Positions 18,630 to 27,938 of a stretch of DNA of 64,000 bases are shown piece after piece (the stretch's first letter is position 1; every line of letters begins with the position of its first letter). Position numbers and translations under genes: made by a program. This DNA is from Shinella daejeonensis. Lineage in GTDB: Bacteria > Pseudomonadota > Alphaproteobacteria > Rhizobiales > Rhizobiaceae. The notes beneath the pieces are model-generated. The model was not told the origin of the DNA. It made no database searches and saw only the letters and a list, made by a program, of their open reading frames with translations. The DNA lies in contig NZ_JAHWXY010000012.1 of NCBI RefSeq assembly GCF_024281235.1, positions 40,936-104,935 on the forward strand. Reading direction: 5' to 3'.

Positions 18630-19876
18630 CCACGGAAACGCTCACCATCGCACGGCTCGGCAGCGGCGGCGACGGCATCGCCGACACGCCGGCCGGCCCC
18701 GTCTATGTGCCCTTCTCGCTGCCCGGCGAGGTGGTGGCGGTCGCGCGGGTGAAGAACCACGGCACCATCATGTCGATAGCCGGGACGTCGCCGGAGCGGG
18801 TGACGCCGCCCTGCGCGCATTTCGGCCCGGATGGCAGGAACGGCACCTGCGGCGGCTGCACGCTGCAACATGCCGGCGACACGCTTTATCACGCCTTCAA
18901 GCGCGATCTCGTCGTCAACGCCCTGAAATCGAAGGGACTGACGCCGGAGGTCGCGGCCCTGGTGATCGCCCGGCCCGGCGAGCGGCGGCGTGTCGTCTTC
19001 ACGGTCCGCAGGACCGAAAAGGGCATGCTGCTCGGCTTCAATCAGGCCGGCAGCCACCACATCGTCTCCATCGACCACTGTCCGATCAGCAGCCCCGGCA
19101 TCATCCTGCGTCTGGACGCGCTGCGGCGCGTCGCAGACGCGGTCGCCACCTCCGCCGAACCGTTCCGCCTCACCGTGCTGGAGACGCTGACCGGCCTCGA
19201 TCTCGCCTTCGAGGGCGTGAAGAAGATCGGCAACCGCGAGCGTCAGGCGGTGACGGAATGCGTGCTGTCGCTCGGCGGCATCGCTCGCGTCTCGAATGAC
19301 GGCGAGATCCTCATCGAGCCGGATCGACCGGAAATCGACTTTAATGGCGTGCGCGTCTCGCCGCCGGCCGGCGGCTTTACGCAGGCGACGAAACCGGCGG
19401 AAGAAACCATGGCCGAACTGGTTCTCGCCGCGCTCGGCAAGGCGAAGCGGGTGGCCGATCTGTTCTCAGGCTCGGGAACCTTCGCGCTGCGCATCGCGCG
19501 GCGGGCCAAGGTGCATGCGGTGGAAGGCGAGGAAAAGTCGCTTGCCGCACTCGACCGCGCCGCACGCCATACCCAGGGGCTGAAGCCGGTCACCGTCGAA
19601 AGGCGCGACCTCTTCCGCCGCCCGCTGATGGCCTCGGAACTCAAGCCCTATGACGCCGTCGTCTTCGATCCGCCCCGCGCGGGGGCCGAAGACCAGTGTC
19701 GCGAGATTGCCCGTTCGGGGGTGAAGACGGTCGTCGCGGTGTCCTGCAATCCGCTGTCGCTCGCCCGCGACCTCGCCATCCTCACCGCCGCCGGCTACCG
19801 CATCCGGCAGGTGACGCCTATCGACCAGTTCCTGTGGTCCGCCCATGTCGAAGCCGTGGCGGTGCTGGAGAAATAG
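18626..19876 (+). CDS. Class I SAM-dependent RNA methyltransferase (TrmA/RlmD family)
   Basis: 416-aa 5-methyluridine-type RNA methyltransferase. A TRAM-like beta domain is followed by a possible Fe-S cysteine set CAHFGPDGRNGTCGGC, the SAM site ADLFSGSGTFALRIA, a DPPRAGA motif and VSCNPLSLARDL with the catalytic cysteine. The target uridine (tRNA U54 or 23S rRNA) cannot be told apart by eye. Translationally coupled to tlyA and followed by a strong terminator. Confidence 0.93.
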   Translation: MTTETLTIARLGSGGDGIADTPAGPVYVPFSLPGEVVAVARVKNHGTIMSIAGTSPERVTPPCAHFGPDGRNGTCGGCTLQHAGDTLYHAFKRDLVVNALKSKGLTPEVAALVIARPGERRRVVFTVRRTEKGMLLGFNQAGSHHIVSIDHCPISSPGIILRLDALRRVADAVATSAEPFRLTVLETLTGLDLAFEGVKKIGNRERQAVTECVLSLGGIARVSNDGEILIEPDRPEIDFNGVRVSPPAGGFTQATKPAEETMAELVLAALGKAKRVADLFSGSGTFALRIARRAKVHAVEGEEKSLAALDRAARHTQGLKPVTVERRDLFRRPLMASELKPYDAVVFDPPRAGAEDQCREIARSGVKTVVAVSCNPLSLARDLAILTAAGYRIRQVTPIDQFLWSAHVEAVAVLEK

Positions 19877-19911
19877 AGCAGTTCCGGCCGAAGCGAAAGG
19901 CCGGCAAGCGA

Positions 19912-19944
19912 CAGGCCCGGGATCGCTCCCGGGCCTGCTTTCTT
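19912..19944 (+). terminator. Rho-independent terminator after the RNA methyltransferase gene
   Basis: Perfect 11-bp GC-rich stem (CAGGCCCGGGA with TCCCGGGCCTG, loop TCGC) followed by CTTTCTT. It lies 35 bases after the stop codon, between convergent genes. Confidence 0.8.
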
Positions 19945-19958
19945 GAGAGCGGTTCCGG

Positions 19959-22055
19959 TCAGGCCGCGCGGCGTGACGACGGGGCGGCCCGAACGGCCGC
20001 TTCCCGCTCCAGCCTGAACTGCTCCAGCAAGGTGTTGAGCGCCGCGGCCTCCATCGCGAGACTGTGGCTGGCGGCCGTCTGCTCCTCGACCATGGCGGCA
20101 TTCTGCTGCGTACCCTGATCCATGGTGTTGACGGCGGCGTTGATCTCCTGAAGCCCGGTCGACTGTTCGCGCGTCGCCGTGACGATGGCGTTCACATGAC
20201 CGCTGATCTCCTGCACCTCGCGCACGATGGTTTGCAGCGCCGCACCCGTCTCGTCGACAAGGGTGACGCCGGAGCGCACCTGATCGCCGGAAGCGGTGAT
20301 CAGCGTCTTGATTTCCTTGGCGGCGTTGGCCGAACGCTGGGCGAGTTCGCGCACCTCCTGCGCCACGACGGCGAACCCCTTGCCGGCCTCGCCGGCCCGC
20401 GCCGCCTCGACGCCCGCGTTGAGCGCCAGAAGGTTGGTCTGGAAGGCGATATCGTCGATGACGCCGATGATGTTGGAGATTTCCCGCGACGAGCTTTCGA
20501 TGGCCTGCATGGCATCGACCGCGCGACGGACGACCTCGCCCGATTTCTCCGCGCCGGAGCGCGTGCGCGAGACGAGCCCGCCGACCTCTTCGGCGCGATG
20601 GGCGGAGTCTCTGACGGTGGTGGTGATCTCCTCCAGCGCCGCCGCCGTCTCCTCGACCGAGGCGGCCTGCTGCTCGGTGCGCCGGGCGAGATCGTCGGCG
20701 GAAGAGCGGATTTCCGTGGCGCCCGAATCGATTGCCCGGGCATTCTCGCCGACCGTCATCATCGCCGCATGCAGCCGTGTGACGGAATTGTTGAAATCGT
20801 TGCGCAGGCGATCGAGATGGCCGGTGAAGGGCGTTTCGATACGATACGCAAGATCGCCTTCGGCAAGCCGGCCGAGACCGTCGCCGAGCGCGTCGACGGC
20901 GTGCTGGACCTCGGCGGCCTCACGCAGCTTGGCGGCTTCGCGTTCGCGCCGCTCGCGCTCCGTCAGGTCGCGGCCGTCCTCGGCCTCCTGCTCCAGACGG
21001 TTGCGCTCGATGGCGTTGGCGCGGAACACCGCCACGGCGGCGGCCATGCGGCCGATCTCGTCGCTCCGCTCCTGGCCGGGGATTTCGGCCGTCACATCGC
21101 CGTCGGCGAGCCTGTCCATGGCCGCGGTCATCTCGGTGACCGGCCGCACGACGAGGCGTGACAGCAGCGTGGCGAGGAAGCCCAGCATGATCACGACCGC
21201 AAGCACGGTGGCGACCGTCGCGGCAAGGCGGAATTCGCCGATCGCCGCATAGGCCTTATCGCTATCGATGGTGAAGCCGACATACCACTCCACCGAGGGA
21301 AGCCCGGTGACCGGCACGAACGACACGAGAGCCGGCTTGCCGCCGTAGGTCGTATGCGCAACCCCGCCGCCGCCGACGACGGGCGTCTTTTCGGGGAAGG
21401 CGTCGGCCAGGGTCTTCGTGACCAGCGCCTGATCCTGATGGACGAGGATCTCGCCGTTCCTGTCGACGAGGAAGGCGAAACCCGCGCCGCCGAGATCGAC
21501 GGAACCGATCATGTCGACGAGCGACTTCAGCGAGAAGTCGCTGCCGGCCACGGCCAGCAACCTGCCCTCATGGCGGACCGGCACGGCGGCGGTGATGATC
21601 AGTTCGTTGCTGGAGGCGTCGAGATAAGGGGCCGTCAGCACGGCTGCATTCGCCTTGACGGCATCCTGATACCACGGACGCTTGCGCGGGTCGTAATCGG
21701 CCGGCATTTCCGAGGCCGGCCAGGCTGTGAAGACGCCGGCTTCGTCGCCGACGTAGGTGGAGATGAATTCCCGGGTCAGCACCTCATTCACCAGCCCCGC
21801 CTCTATGCCGGCGGCATCGACTGCGGTGGCGGACATATTGGCGACCATTTCCGTCAGCGCGACGCGGGCGTTCAGCCAGTTGGCGATGCTCTGCGCGGCC
21901 TGATCGCCGGAAGAGCGGATATTGTCTTCCACGGACTGGGTCAGCACCTTGCGCTGGAGACTGTCGATATAAAGGGAAAAGCCGGCGAAGGCGGCTATGA
22001 CGACGAGGGAGGCGACGAGCAGGATGCGCGCCATGAGATTGGATTTTCTGGACAC
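19959..22055 (-). CDS. Methyl-accepting chemotaxis protein (dCache-HAMP-MCP)
   Basis: 698-aa chemoreceptor. An N-terminal TM helix ([22 protein letters not shown]) leads to a periplasmic dCache-like domain containing [20 protein letters not shown] and a second PAS-like half. Then come a second TM helix, a HAMP domain with a further HAMP-like segment, and the MCP signalling hairpin centred on a block near [34 protein letters not shown]. There is no C-terminal CheR pentapeptide; it ends RRAA. I prefer the GTG at 22055 (GAGGAA 9 bases upstream) over an ATG at 22148. A CtrA-like box lies upstream. Confidence 0.94.
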   Translation of the reverse strand: MSRKSNLMARILLVASLVVIAAFAGFSLYIDSLQRKVLTQSVEDNIRSSGDQAAQSIANWLNARVALTEMVANMSATAVDAAGIEAGLVNEVLTREFISTYVGDEAGVFTAWPASEMPADYDPRKRPWYQDAVKANAAVLTAPYLDASSNELIITAAVPVRHEGRLLAVAGSDFSLKSLVDMIGSVDLGGAGFAFLVDRNGEILVHQDQALVTKTLADAFPEKTPVVGGGGVAHTTYGGKPALVSFVPVTGLPSVEWYVGFTIDSDKAYAAIGEFRLAATVATVLAVVIMLGFLATLLSRLVVRPVTEMTAAMDRLADGDVTAEIPGQERSDEIGRMAAAVAVFRANAIERNRLEQEAEDGRDLTERERREREAAKLREAAEVQHAVDALGDGLGRLAEGDLAYRIETPFTGHLDRLRNDFNNSVTRLHAAMMTVGENARAIDSGATEIRSSADDLARRTEQQAASVEETAAALEEITTTVRDSAHRAEEVGGLVSRTRSGAEKSGEVVRRAVDAMQAIESSSREISNIIGVIDDIAFQTNLLALNAGVEAARAGEAGKGFAVVAQEVRELAQRSANAAKEIKTLITASGDQVRSGVTLVDETGAALQTIVREVQEISGHVNAIVTATREQSTGLQEINAAVNTMDQGTQQNAAMVEEQTAASHSLAMEAAALNTLLEQFRLEREAAVRAAPSSRRAA

Positions 22056-22195
22056 GAAACGGTGTTCCTCGTGAACGCCGGGCTCCGCTTGGCAAACGGA
22101 AGGCGAAAACTGCAAAGCATGCCGGAGGCTTGGAAACAGCCGCATCATGCGGCCGCCGGCATGGCCGGGATGGGGCGCATCCTAGTCTTGCGTAT

Positions 22196-22210
22196 TTAAG
22201 GCACCCTTAA
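22196..22210 (-). promoter_or_regulatory. CtrA-like box upstream of the chemoreceptor gene
   Basis: TTAA-GGCACCC-TTAA is an exact match to TTAA-N7-TTAA, the CtrA recognition motif. It is about 140 bases upstream of the chemoreceptor GTG and also lies 28 bases beyond the enoyl-CoA hydratase stop. Confidence 0.5.
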
Positions 22211-22237
22211 AGTTTGCGGATAACAATCAGGAGGGGT

Positions 22238-23008
22238 TCAGCGCCGGTCGAGAAAGGCCGCCAGAGCCGCCCGGGCCTCTGGGCTTTGCAATTGCCGGGC
22301 AAAATGGGCCGCCTCCAGGTCGATCCGGTCGGCGACCGCCTGCCGCTCGTCCCGCAGCAGATCACGCGCGATGGCAAGTGCGGCGGCGGGCCTCGCGGCA
22401 AGGCCTGCGGCGGCGGCAAGCGTCGCCTCTTCCAGCATGTCCGGCGCGACCACCGCATAGATCAGCCCCGCCTCGCGGGCCGCCGCCGCCGAAAAGGTCT
22501 CACCGGCGGCCAGCAGCGCGAAGGCGCGCTGATGGCCCATGACGCGCGGCGCAAGCAGGCTGGACGCCGCCTCCGGCACCAGCCCCAGATCGACGAAGGG
22601 CGTGCGGAAGACGGCACGATCCGAGGCATAGGTCAGGTCGCAATGCAGGTGGATCGTCGTACCGATGCCGATGGCCAGCCCGTCGACACCCGAAAGCAGC
22701 GGCTTGCGATGGGCGGCAAGCGCATGCAGGAACGCCAGCACCTCGGCCCCCATCACACCATCCTCGGCCGCCGCCATGAAGTCGGCGAGATCGTTGCCGG
22801 CCGAAAAGCAGCCCTCCATCCCGAGAAAGACGGTCGCGCGGACCGCCTCGTCGTCATCGCCCGCCGTCAGGGCCCCGGTCATCGCCGCATACATGGCGCG
22901 GGTGATGGCGTTCTTCTTCTCCGGGCGATCGAGACGGATCACCTGCACGCCGGGAGCAGCGGCGGGGCGCTCGATACGGATGTGCGGGCTCATGGCGTTG
23001 GTCCTCAT
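22238..23008 (-). CDS. Enoyl-CoA hydratase/isomerase family protein
   Basis: 256-aa crotonase-fold protein acting on acyl-CoA in fatty-acid or related degradation. Visible blocks: IRLDRPEKKNAITRAMYAAM, the oxyanion-hole segment GCFSAGNDLADF, GVDGLAIGIGTTIHLHCDL, and FRTPFVDLGLVPEAASS. The usual second hydratase glutamate region reads GLVPEAASS, as in several isomerases and hydratases. The ATG at 23008 has AGGAG 6 bases upstream; ATG 22993 is an alternative. It is 45 bases behind the acyl-CoA dehydrogenase gene, likely the same operon. Confidence 0.92.
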   Translation of the reverse strand: MRTNAMSPHIRIERPAAAPGVQVIRLDRPEKKNAITRAMYAAMTGALTAGDDDEAVRATVFLGMEGCFSAGNDLADFMAAAEDGVMGAEVLAFLHALAAHRKPLLSGVDGLAIGIGTTIHLHCDLTYASDRAVFRTPFVDLGLVPEAASSLLAPRVMGHQRAFALLAAGETFSAAAAREAGLIYAVVAPDMLEEATLAAAAGLAARPAAALAIARDLLRDERQAVADRIDLEAAHFARQLQSPEARAALAAFLDRR

Positions 23009-23053
23009 TCGCGTCTCCTGCCGGATAGGGTACGGCCCCCAAAGAGGGCGGCC

Positions 23054-24826
23054 CTATTCCAGCATCGCCTGCGCGGCCGCAAGGCTCGGCGCGCCGGACA
23101 GCACGCGGTCGCAAAGCGCCGCCGTCTCGCCCAGCAGGTTTTCAGCCGTAAAGCGGCAAAGCGCGGCGCGCTCGGCAGCCCGGTCATCCTCGGCCTCCGC
23201 GAGCGCGCCTTTGGCGAGATACGCCCCCGTCAGCACCAGGCCGAACAGCCGCTGGAAGGGCGTCGCCCCGGCAAGCGCCTCGGCCTGACGGCCATCGTCA
23301 AGCGCGGCAAGCAGCCAACCGGCCGCCCGTTCCAGATCATCGAGGGCTGAGGAAAGGCGCGGCCCGGTTTCACCGAGGGTTTCCGTTTTCGCTTCCGCTC
23401 CGGCGCCAAGCACACGCAGTTCGGCGATCAGGGCGTAAAGCTGGCCGCCCCCGGACAGGGGCAGCTTGCGGGTAACGAGATCGACGGCCTGAATGCCGTT
23501 CGTTCCCTCGTAGATCGGCGCGATGCGGGCATCGCGGCCAAGCCGCGCCGCACCCGTCTCCTCGATATATCCCATGCCGCCATGGACCTGTAGGCCGAGC
23601 GAGGCGACCTCGACGCCGACATCGGTGGCGAAACTCTTGGCGACGGGGGTGAGCAGGCCGGCGCGCTCGGCCCAATGCGCCCGTTCCTCGCCCTTCTTCA
23701 CCTGCGCCATGTCCAGAGCATGGGCGCAGGCATAGGTGATGGCGCGTGCCCCCTGCGTCAGCGCCTTCATGGTCAAGAGCATGCGGGCGACGTCCGGATG
23801 AGCGACGATGGGGCCTGGCCCGGAGCGGCCGGGCGCCCGGCCCTGGACGCGCTCGCGCGCATAGGCGAGCGCCTTCTGGGTGGCGGCCTCCGCGATGGCG
23901 ACGCCCTGCATGCCGACGGCGAGACGGGCATTGTTCATCATGGTGAACATGGCGGTAAGGCCGTGGTTCTCCTCGCCGACCAGCCAGCCGACCGCGCCGG
24001 CCTCGTCGCCGAAACGGCCGTCGCCATAGATCATCGTGCAGGTGGGCGAGGCATGGATGCCGAGCTTGTGCTCGATGGAATGGCAATGCACATCATTACG
24101 CGCACCAAGCGCGCCGTCCGCCGCAACGAGATATTTCGGCACGAGGAAGAGCGAGATGCCGCGCGTCCCGGCCGGCGCATCCGGCAGGCGGGCCAGAACC
24201 AGATGCACGATATTCTCAGCAAGATCATGCTCGCCATAGGTGATGAAGATCTTCTGCCCGAAGAGGCGATAGGTGCCGTCGTCGCGCCGTTCGGCGCGGG
24301 TTGTCAGAACCCCGAGATCGGAACCGGCCTGCGGCTCGGTCAGGTTCATGGATCCCGTCCATTCCCCCGTCACCATCTTCGGCAGGAAGGTCGCCTTCAG
24401 AAAGGCCGAACCATGCGCCGAAAGCGCCTCCACCGCGCCGATAGTCAGCGTCGGGCCGATGGCGAAGGCCATGGAGCCGCCGTTCCACATCTCCAGCGCC
24501 GCCGCCTGCACCATATGCGGCAGGCCCTGGCCACCGAACTGCGGATCGGCCGTCAGGCCGTTCCAGCCGCCTTCCGCCCAGGCCCGGTAAAGCGCCCGCC
24601 AGCCGTCCGGCATCGTCACCGCACCGTCATGGAAGCGCGCGCCCTGCCGGTCGCCGGAGGCGGCAAGCGGCGCGATCTCCTCGCTGGCGAAACGGCCCGC
24701 CTCGGTCAGGATCGCCGATACGAGGTCTTCGGTCAGATCACCGAAGTCACCGGCGGCAAGGGCTGCGCCGAGGCCCGCCACATGGTGCAGCATGAAGGCA
24801 ATATCCTCGACCGGCGCCCTGTACAT
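23054..24826 (-). CDS. Acyl-CoA dehydrogenase (long, C-terminal-extended type)
   Basis: 590-aa FAD-dependent acyl-CoA dehydrogenase of the extended group that includes DmdC-like enzymes; 590 aa is normal for that group, against about 380 for short ones. It has WNGLTADPQFGGQGLP, the flavin segment MNLTEPQAGSDLG (about 160), GLQVHGGMGYIEE and YEGTNGIQAVDLVTRK (about 437). The final 100 residues form the extra C-terminal domain. Paired with the enoyl-CoA hydratase; the substrate cannot be inferred. GGGGAGA precedes the ATG, and a promoter with an operator-like dyad lies upstream. Confidence 0.95.
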   Translation of the reverse strand: MYRAPVEDIAFMLHHVAGLGAALAAGDFGDLTEDLVSAILTEAGRFASEEIAPLAASGDRQGARFHDGAVTMPDGWRALYRAWAEGGWNGLTADPQFGGQGLPHMVQAAALEMWNGGSMAFAIGPTLTIGAVEALSAHGSAFLKATFLPKMVTGEWTGSMNLTEPQAGSDLGVLTTRAERRDDGTYRLFGQKIFITYGEHDLAENIVHLVLARLPDAPAGTRGISLFLVPKYLVAADGALGARNDVHCHSIEHKLGIHASPTCTMIYGDGRFGDEAGAVGWLVGEENHGLTAMFTMMNNARLAVGMQGVAIAEAATQKALAYARERVQGRAPGRSGPGPIVAHPDVARMLLTMKALTQGARAITYACAHALDMAQVKKGEERAHWAERAGLLTPVAKSFATDVGVEVASLGLQVHGGMGYIEETGAARLGRDARIAPIYEGTNGIQAVDLVTRKLPLSGGGQLYALIAELRVLGAGAEAKTETLGETGPRLSSALDDLERAAGWLLAALDDGRQAEALAGATPFQRLFGLVLTGAYLAKGALAEAEDDRAAERAALCRFTAENLLGETAALCDRVLSGAPSLAAAQAMLE

Positions 24827-24884
24827 TCCGTTCTCCCCGCATCGCGCCGCAGACCCTCTCGCCTGAGGTCGCCCTGTGCATCAA

Positions 24885-24911
24885 GACTATTTGTTTTTAC
24901 GTAAGCGTCAA
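24885..24911 (-). promoter_or_regulatory. Promoter with operator-like dyad of the acyl-CoA dehydrogenase gene
   Basis: Minus strand: TTGACG (24911-24906), 16 bases, then TAGTCT, a plausible sigma-70 promoter. Overlapping it, TTGACGCTTACGTAAA (24911-24896) is an imperfect palindrome of the kind described for MerR-type LiuR regulators of acyl-CoA catabolism. The operator reading is inference. Confidence 0.45.
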
Positions 24912-24926
24912 CATACTGCCGGAACG

Positions 24927-24958
24927 GAAAAGGCCGCCCGGCAGATGACCGGGCGGCC
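24927..24958 (-). terminator. Rho-independent terminator of the BA14K gene
   Basis: Perfect 10-bp stem GGCCGCCCGG/CCGGGCGGCC with a 7-base loop, followed on the minus strand by TTTTCCG. It lies 35 bases after the stop at 24993. Confidence 0.8.
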
Positions 24959-24992
24959 TGTCGAAAGGCGGTTTCCTTATGCGTTCAGCGGC

Positions 24993-25523
24993 TCACGAAT
25001 AGGGCGAGATGCACTGACGGCGCGGGCCGTTGTAGGGCTGGAACGTATTGTCATAGGCGCGATAGGAGCGATAGCGGTTGGCGCACCAGTTCACGTGGGA
25101 ACTGCCGCCGACATAGCCGCGATCATTGGCGATCGCGCCCCCGACGACCGCACCCATGCCGAAGGCGGCCAGCGGGAACCAGTAGCCGTTGTAATGGCGG
25201 TAACCCGGGCGGGCATGGCGATAACCGCGATGGCCGCGATACCAGCCACGCCGGTCGCCCCGGGAATAATGCCGGTTCTGGCGGTAGTGACGATCGGAGC
25301 GGCGGACGTCGCGATGGCGATGCGCGTTACGGGCGCGCTTGCGCCGCAGGATCTCGCTCTCGTGATTGTCGCGGACGAGTTGCAGGCCGTTGCCATTCGC
25401 GCCGGTTTCCGCGGCGATCTGGCCGCCGGCCCCGGAAAACGGCATCGCCGCGGCGGGCGTCATCGGCGTCGCGGCGAAAAGCGCCGAAAGGGCCACCGCG
25501 AAACATTTACTGATCAGGTTCAT
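24993..25523 (-). CDS. BA14K family exported protein
   Basis: 176-aa secreted protein. Signal peptide about residues 1-26 (ending AAAMP), a highly basic Arg/His/Tyr-rich middle ([19 protein letters not shown]), a hydrophobic glycine-rich patch ([13 protein letters not shown]), and the BA14K signature [19 protein letters not shown] followed by [10 protein letters not shown] at the C-terminus. BA14K proteins were first known as a Brucella lectin-like antigen; cellular role is unsettled. An exact sigma-EcfG promoter lies 56 bases upstream, indicating general stress control. Confidence 0.9.
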   Translation of the reverse strand: MNLISKCFAVALSALFAATPMTPAAAMPFSGAGGQIAAETGANGNGLQLVRDNHESEILRRKRARNAHRHRDVRRSDRHYRQNRHYSRGDRRGWYRGHRGYRHARPGYRHYNGYWFPLAAFGMGAVVGGAIANDRGYVGGSSHVNWCANRYRSYRAYDNTFQPYNGPRRQCISPYS

Positions 25524-25578
25524 GATATTTCTCCATGATTGATGCCAAGGCCTTCGCCTGCCGGCACGTCAATCATAA

Positions 25579-25603
25579 AACGCGTGAACGTCCCTCCCGT
25601 TCC
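25579..25603 (-). promoter_or_regulatory. Sigma-EcfG promoter of the BA14K gene
   Basis: Minus strand GGAAC (25603-25599), 16 bases, CGTT (25582-25579): exact general-stress promoter consensus, 56 bases before the BA14K ATG. Confidence 0.75.
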
Positions 25604-25713
25604 ATATGGACGTAAACCGCCCCGACTTCAATGCATGCGCGATTAGATGTCCGTTAACCCTGTTTGCGCCACCATGGCGGCTTGCGGAGGAATCGGAAAC
25701 GACAGGAGCCCCC

Positions 25714-26799
25714 ATGTTCGCGAAGCATCTGCTGGCCCTTCTCTTGCTCGCGGCGTCTCCCCTTTCCGCCACGGCCGGCGATATCGAGCCGTGGAAATCG
25801 CCGGACAAGGCCATCGTCATCGACGCCTACGAACTGAACGAGATCGACTGGACGCAGATGCTGACCGACCGGCGCATCGCCGGTTTCATCTCCAAGGCCT
25901 CGGACGGATTGCCCGAAAGCTACCGATGCACCGGCGACCACGGCGGCGACACGGTCGCCCACTGCAAAACGATGTGGCGCAAATACGCCGTCAGCCGCGA
26001 ACTCTACGAGACGCGGCGGCTGCTGGCCCGCTCGAAGGGGCTGCTGTGGGGCGCCTATCATCTCGCCCGGCCCGGAAATCCCGTCGATCAGGCGAACCAT
26101 TTCCTCGATTACGCCAATCCGCAGGCCGACGAGATGATGGTGCTCGACATCGAGGGGATCGAACCCGGACGCTTCATGTCGCTTGAGGACGCGCAGGTCT
26201 TCGCCGGCCATATCAGGACGCGCACCGGCCGCTATCCGGTGCTCTACACCAATCACTCCACCGCCCGGCATATCGCCGCCAACCGCGGGAAATATCGCAT
26301 CCTCTCGCGCCTGCCGCTGTGGTATGCCCGCTACCGTCCGTCGATCGTCGGCAGCTTTCCCATGGGCAATTGGGACAATTACGCGCTCTGGCAGTTTTCC
26401 GCCGCCGCCAACTGCTCCAAGCGCCGCTGCCCCTATCGGGTCAAGGGCGTCAACAACGATATCGACGTCAATGTCGCACCGATGACCAAAGCGCAGTTGC
26501 ACAAGGTCTGGGCCGCCGGCGACCTGTTGCCCGAAAAGCCCTTCGAGCCGCTCGACGACATCGTCACCGCCTCGGTTTCCGCCACGACGGCGCTGGACGC
26601 GACAGCGCGGGCCGAAGCCTCGTCCGGCGCGAAGGCGCAGACCGCCGTCACGGTGGCGCTCACCCCGCGCTCCGGCATCTCCTTCCCGCTTGCCGTCACC
26701 GCCGAGGCCCGCGCCGGGATCGCGGCAAGCGGTTCGGCGACCGTATCGCCCGGCCGCCGGGTGGTCGGGGCCGGGCAGCCGCACGAGCGGCGCTTCTGA
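25714..26799 (+). CDS. Secreted glycoside hydrolase family 25 (lysozyme-like) protein
   Basis: 361-aa exported protein. Signal peptide residues 1-20 (MFAKHLLALLLLAASPLSATA), then a GH25 muramidase-type domain (about 25-245): VIDAYELNEIDWTQMLTD, GLLWGAYHLARPGNPVDQANHFL, the catalytic MVLDIEGI, YPVLYTNHST, LPLWYARY and YALWQFS. A 110-residue Ala/Thr-rich C-terminal tail follows, of no recognised domain. Probably cuts or binds peptidoglycan. The start at 25714 has CAGGAG upstream; the longer frame to 25606 has no signal sequence. Confidence 0.88.
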   Translation: MFAKHLLALLLLAASPLSATAGDIEPWKSPDKAIVIDAYELNEIDWTQMLTDRRIAGFISKASDGLPESYRCTGDHGGDTVAHCKTMWRKYAVSRELYETRRLLARSKGLLWGAYHLARPGNPVDQANHFLDYANPQADEMMVLDIEGIEPGRFMSLEDAQVFAGHIRTRTGRYPVLYTNHSTARHIAANRGKYRILSRLPLWYARYRPSIVGSFPMGNWDNYALWQFSAAANCSKRRCPYRVKGVNNDIDVNVAPMTKAQLHKVWAAGDLLPEKPFEPLDDIVTASVSATTALDATARAEASSGAKAQTAVTVALTPRSGISFPLAVTAEARAGIAASGSATVSPGRRVVGAGQPHERRF

Positions 26800-26806
26800 A
26801 ACGTCT

Positions 26807-26832
26807 CCGGCCGGCCTTTGCGCGCCGGCCGG
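26807..26832. terminator. Hairpin between convergent GH25 and gbcB-like genes
   Basis: 9-bp stem CCGGCCGGC/GCCGGCCGG with a short loop, lying just after both stop codons. No clear U tract on either strand, so termination is inferred from position. Confidence 0.45.
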
Positions 26833-26839
26833 GACATAT

Positions 26840-27937
26840 TCACGCCTCGATCGACACGTCTCCGAGCGGCTGCGAGCAACAGGCGAGGATATAGCCTTCG
26901 GCGATCTCGTCGTCGAGAATACCGCCGTTGTGGTTCATTTCCACTTCGCCCGAAACCTTCCTCACCCGGCAGGTGCCGCACAGGCCGCCTTCGCAGGCCG
27001 CGCCGATACGCACGCCGGCGCTGCGCGCCGTTTGCAGGATCGTCTGGCCGGGCGGGCAGGTCGCTTCCTTGCCGGCCATGGTGAAACTGACGGTCGAGAC
27101 CGTATCGGCATCGGCCTCGCCCGGCCCGGCGCGCACGGCGAGTTCCTCCGCCGCGGGCGCGGCCGCCGGCTGGAAGCTTTCCTCGTGATAGCGCTCCATA
27201 TCGAAGCCGCAGACCTTCAGCATGTCGCGAACGCCGCGCATGAACGGCTCGGGACCGCAGCAGAAAACGGTGCGGTCGCGAAAATCCGGTGCCAGCAGCG
27301 CGAGCCGCGCGGCGTCGATGCGACCGGTGAGGCCGTGCCAGCCATCGCGCGGACCATGCCCTTCGACGATGAAGCCCAGCGACAGCTGCGGCATCTGCGC
27401 GGAAAGGCATTCCAGTTCCGCCCTGAAGAGCAGGTCCTTCGGCTTGCGGGCGCAGGTGACGAAGGCCACATCCGCCTGCGGCGCGCAATCGGCCATCCAG
27501 CGGGTCATCGACATCATCGGGGTGATGCCCGATCCCGCCGATATGAAGAGATACCGCTCGCCGGGATGACGCACGAAGGAAAAGTCGCCGAGCGGCCCGA
27601 AGGCCTTCAGCGTCATGCCGGGCGTCAGATTGTCGAACATCCAGCGCGTGCCGATCGAATTCGCCTGCGCCTTCACCGTCACGGCGACCGAAAACGGCCG
27701 TGACGGCGTCGAGGAGAGCGTATAGGTCCGCATCACCGGCTCGTCCTCGGAAACCGGCAGTTCGAGCGTGACGAACTGGCCCGGCAGATACCGGAACCAG
27801 TTGTCGCGGTCGGAGCGGAAGGTGAAGGTCATCACCTCCGCCGTCTCCGCCGTCACGGCCGTGCATTCGAGCAGGTGCTGGCGGTCGTTCCAGGGCTGCA
27901 ACTCGTCGAAATGACGAAAGTGGCTTGCCGCCGTCAT
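26840..27937 (-). CDS. gbcB: Oxygenase reductase component, GbcB-like (FNR domain plus 2Fe-2S ferredoxin)
   Basis: 365-aa electron-transfer partner of the Rieske oxygenase next door. N-terminal FAD domain with MRTYTLSSTP, NAD-binding domain with FISAGSGITPMMSM and FCCGPEPFM, and a C-terminal plant-type ferredoxin with CEGGLCGTC (Cx4Cx2C) and ILACC. Domain order FAD-NAD-2Fe2S matches GbcB and related demethylase reductases. The ATG at 27937 lies one base beyond the oxygenase stop, so translation is coupled. Carnitine or stachydrine demethylase reductases look alike, so the symbol is provisional. Confidence 0.82.
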   Translation of the reverse strand: MTAASHFRHFDELQPWNDRQHLLECTAVTAETAEVMTFTFRSDRDNWFRYLPGQFVTLELPVSEDEPVMRTYTLSSTPSRPFSVAVTVKAQANSIGTRWMFDNLTPGMTLKAFGPLGDFSFVRHPGERYLFISAGSGITPMMSMTRWMADCAPQADVAFVTCARKPKDLLFRAELECLSAQMPQLSLGFIVEGHGPRDGWHGLTGRIDAARLALLAPDFRDRTVFCCGPEPFMRGVRDMLKVCGFDMERYHEESFQPAAAPAAEELAVRAGPGEADADTVSTVSFTMAGKEATCPPGQTILQTARSAGVRIGAACEGGLCGTCRVRKVSGEVEMNHNGGILDDEIAEGYILACCSQPLGDVSIEA

Positions 27938-27938
27938 G

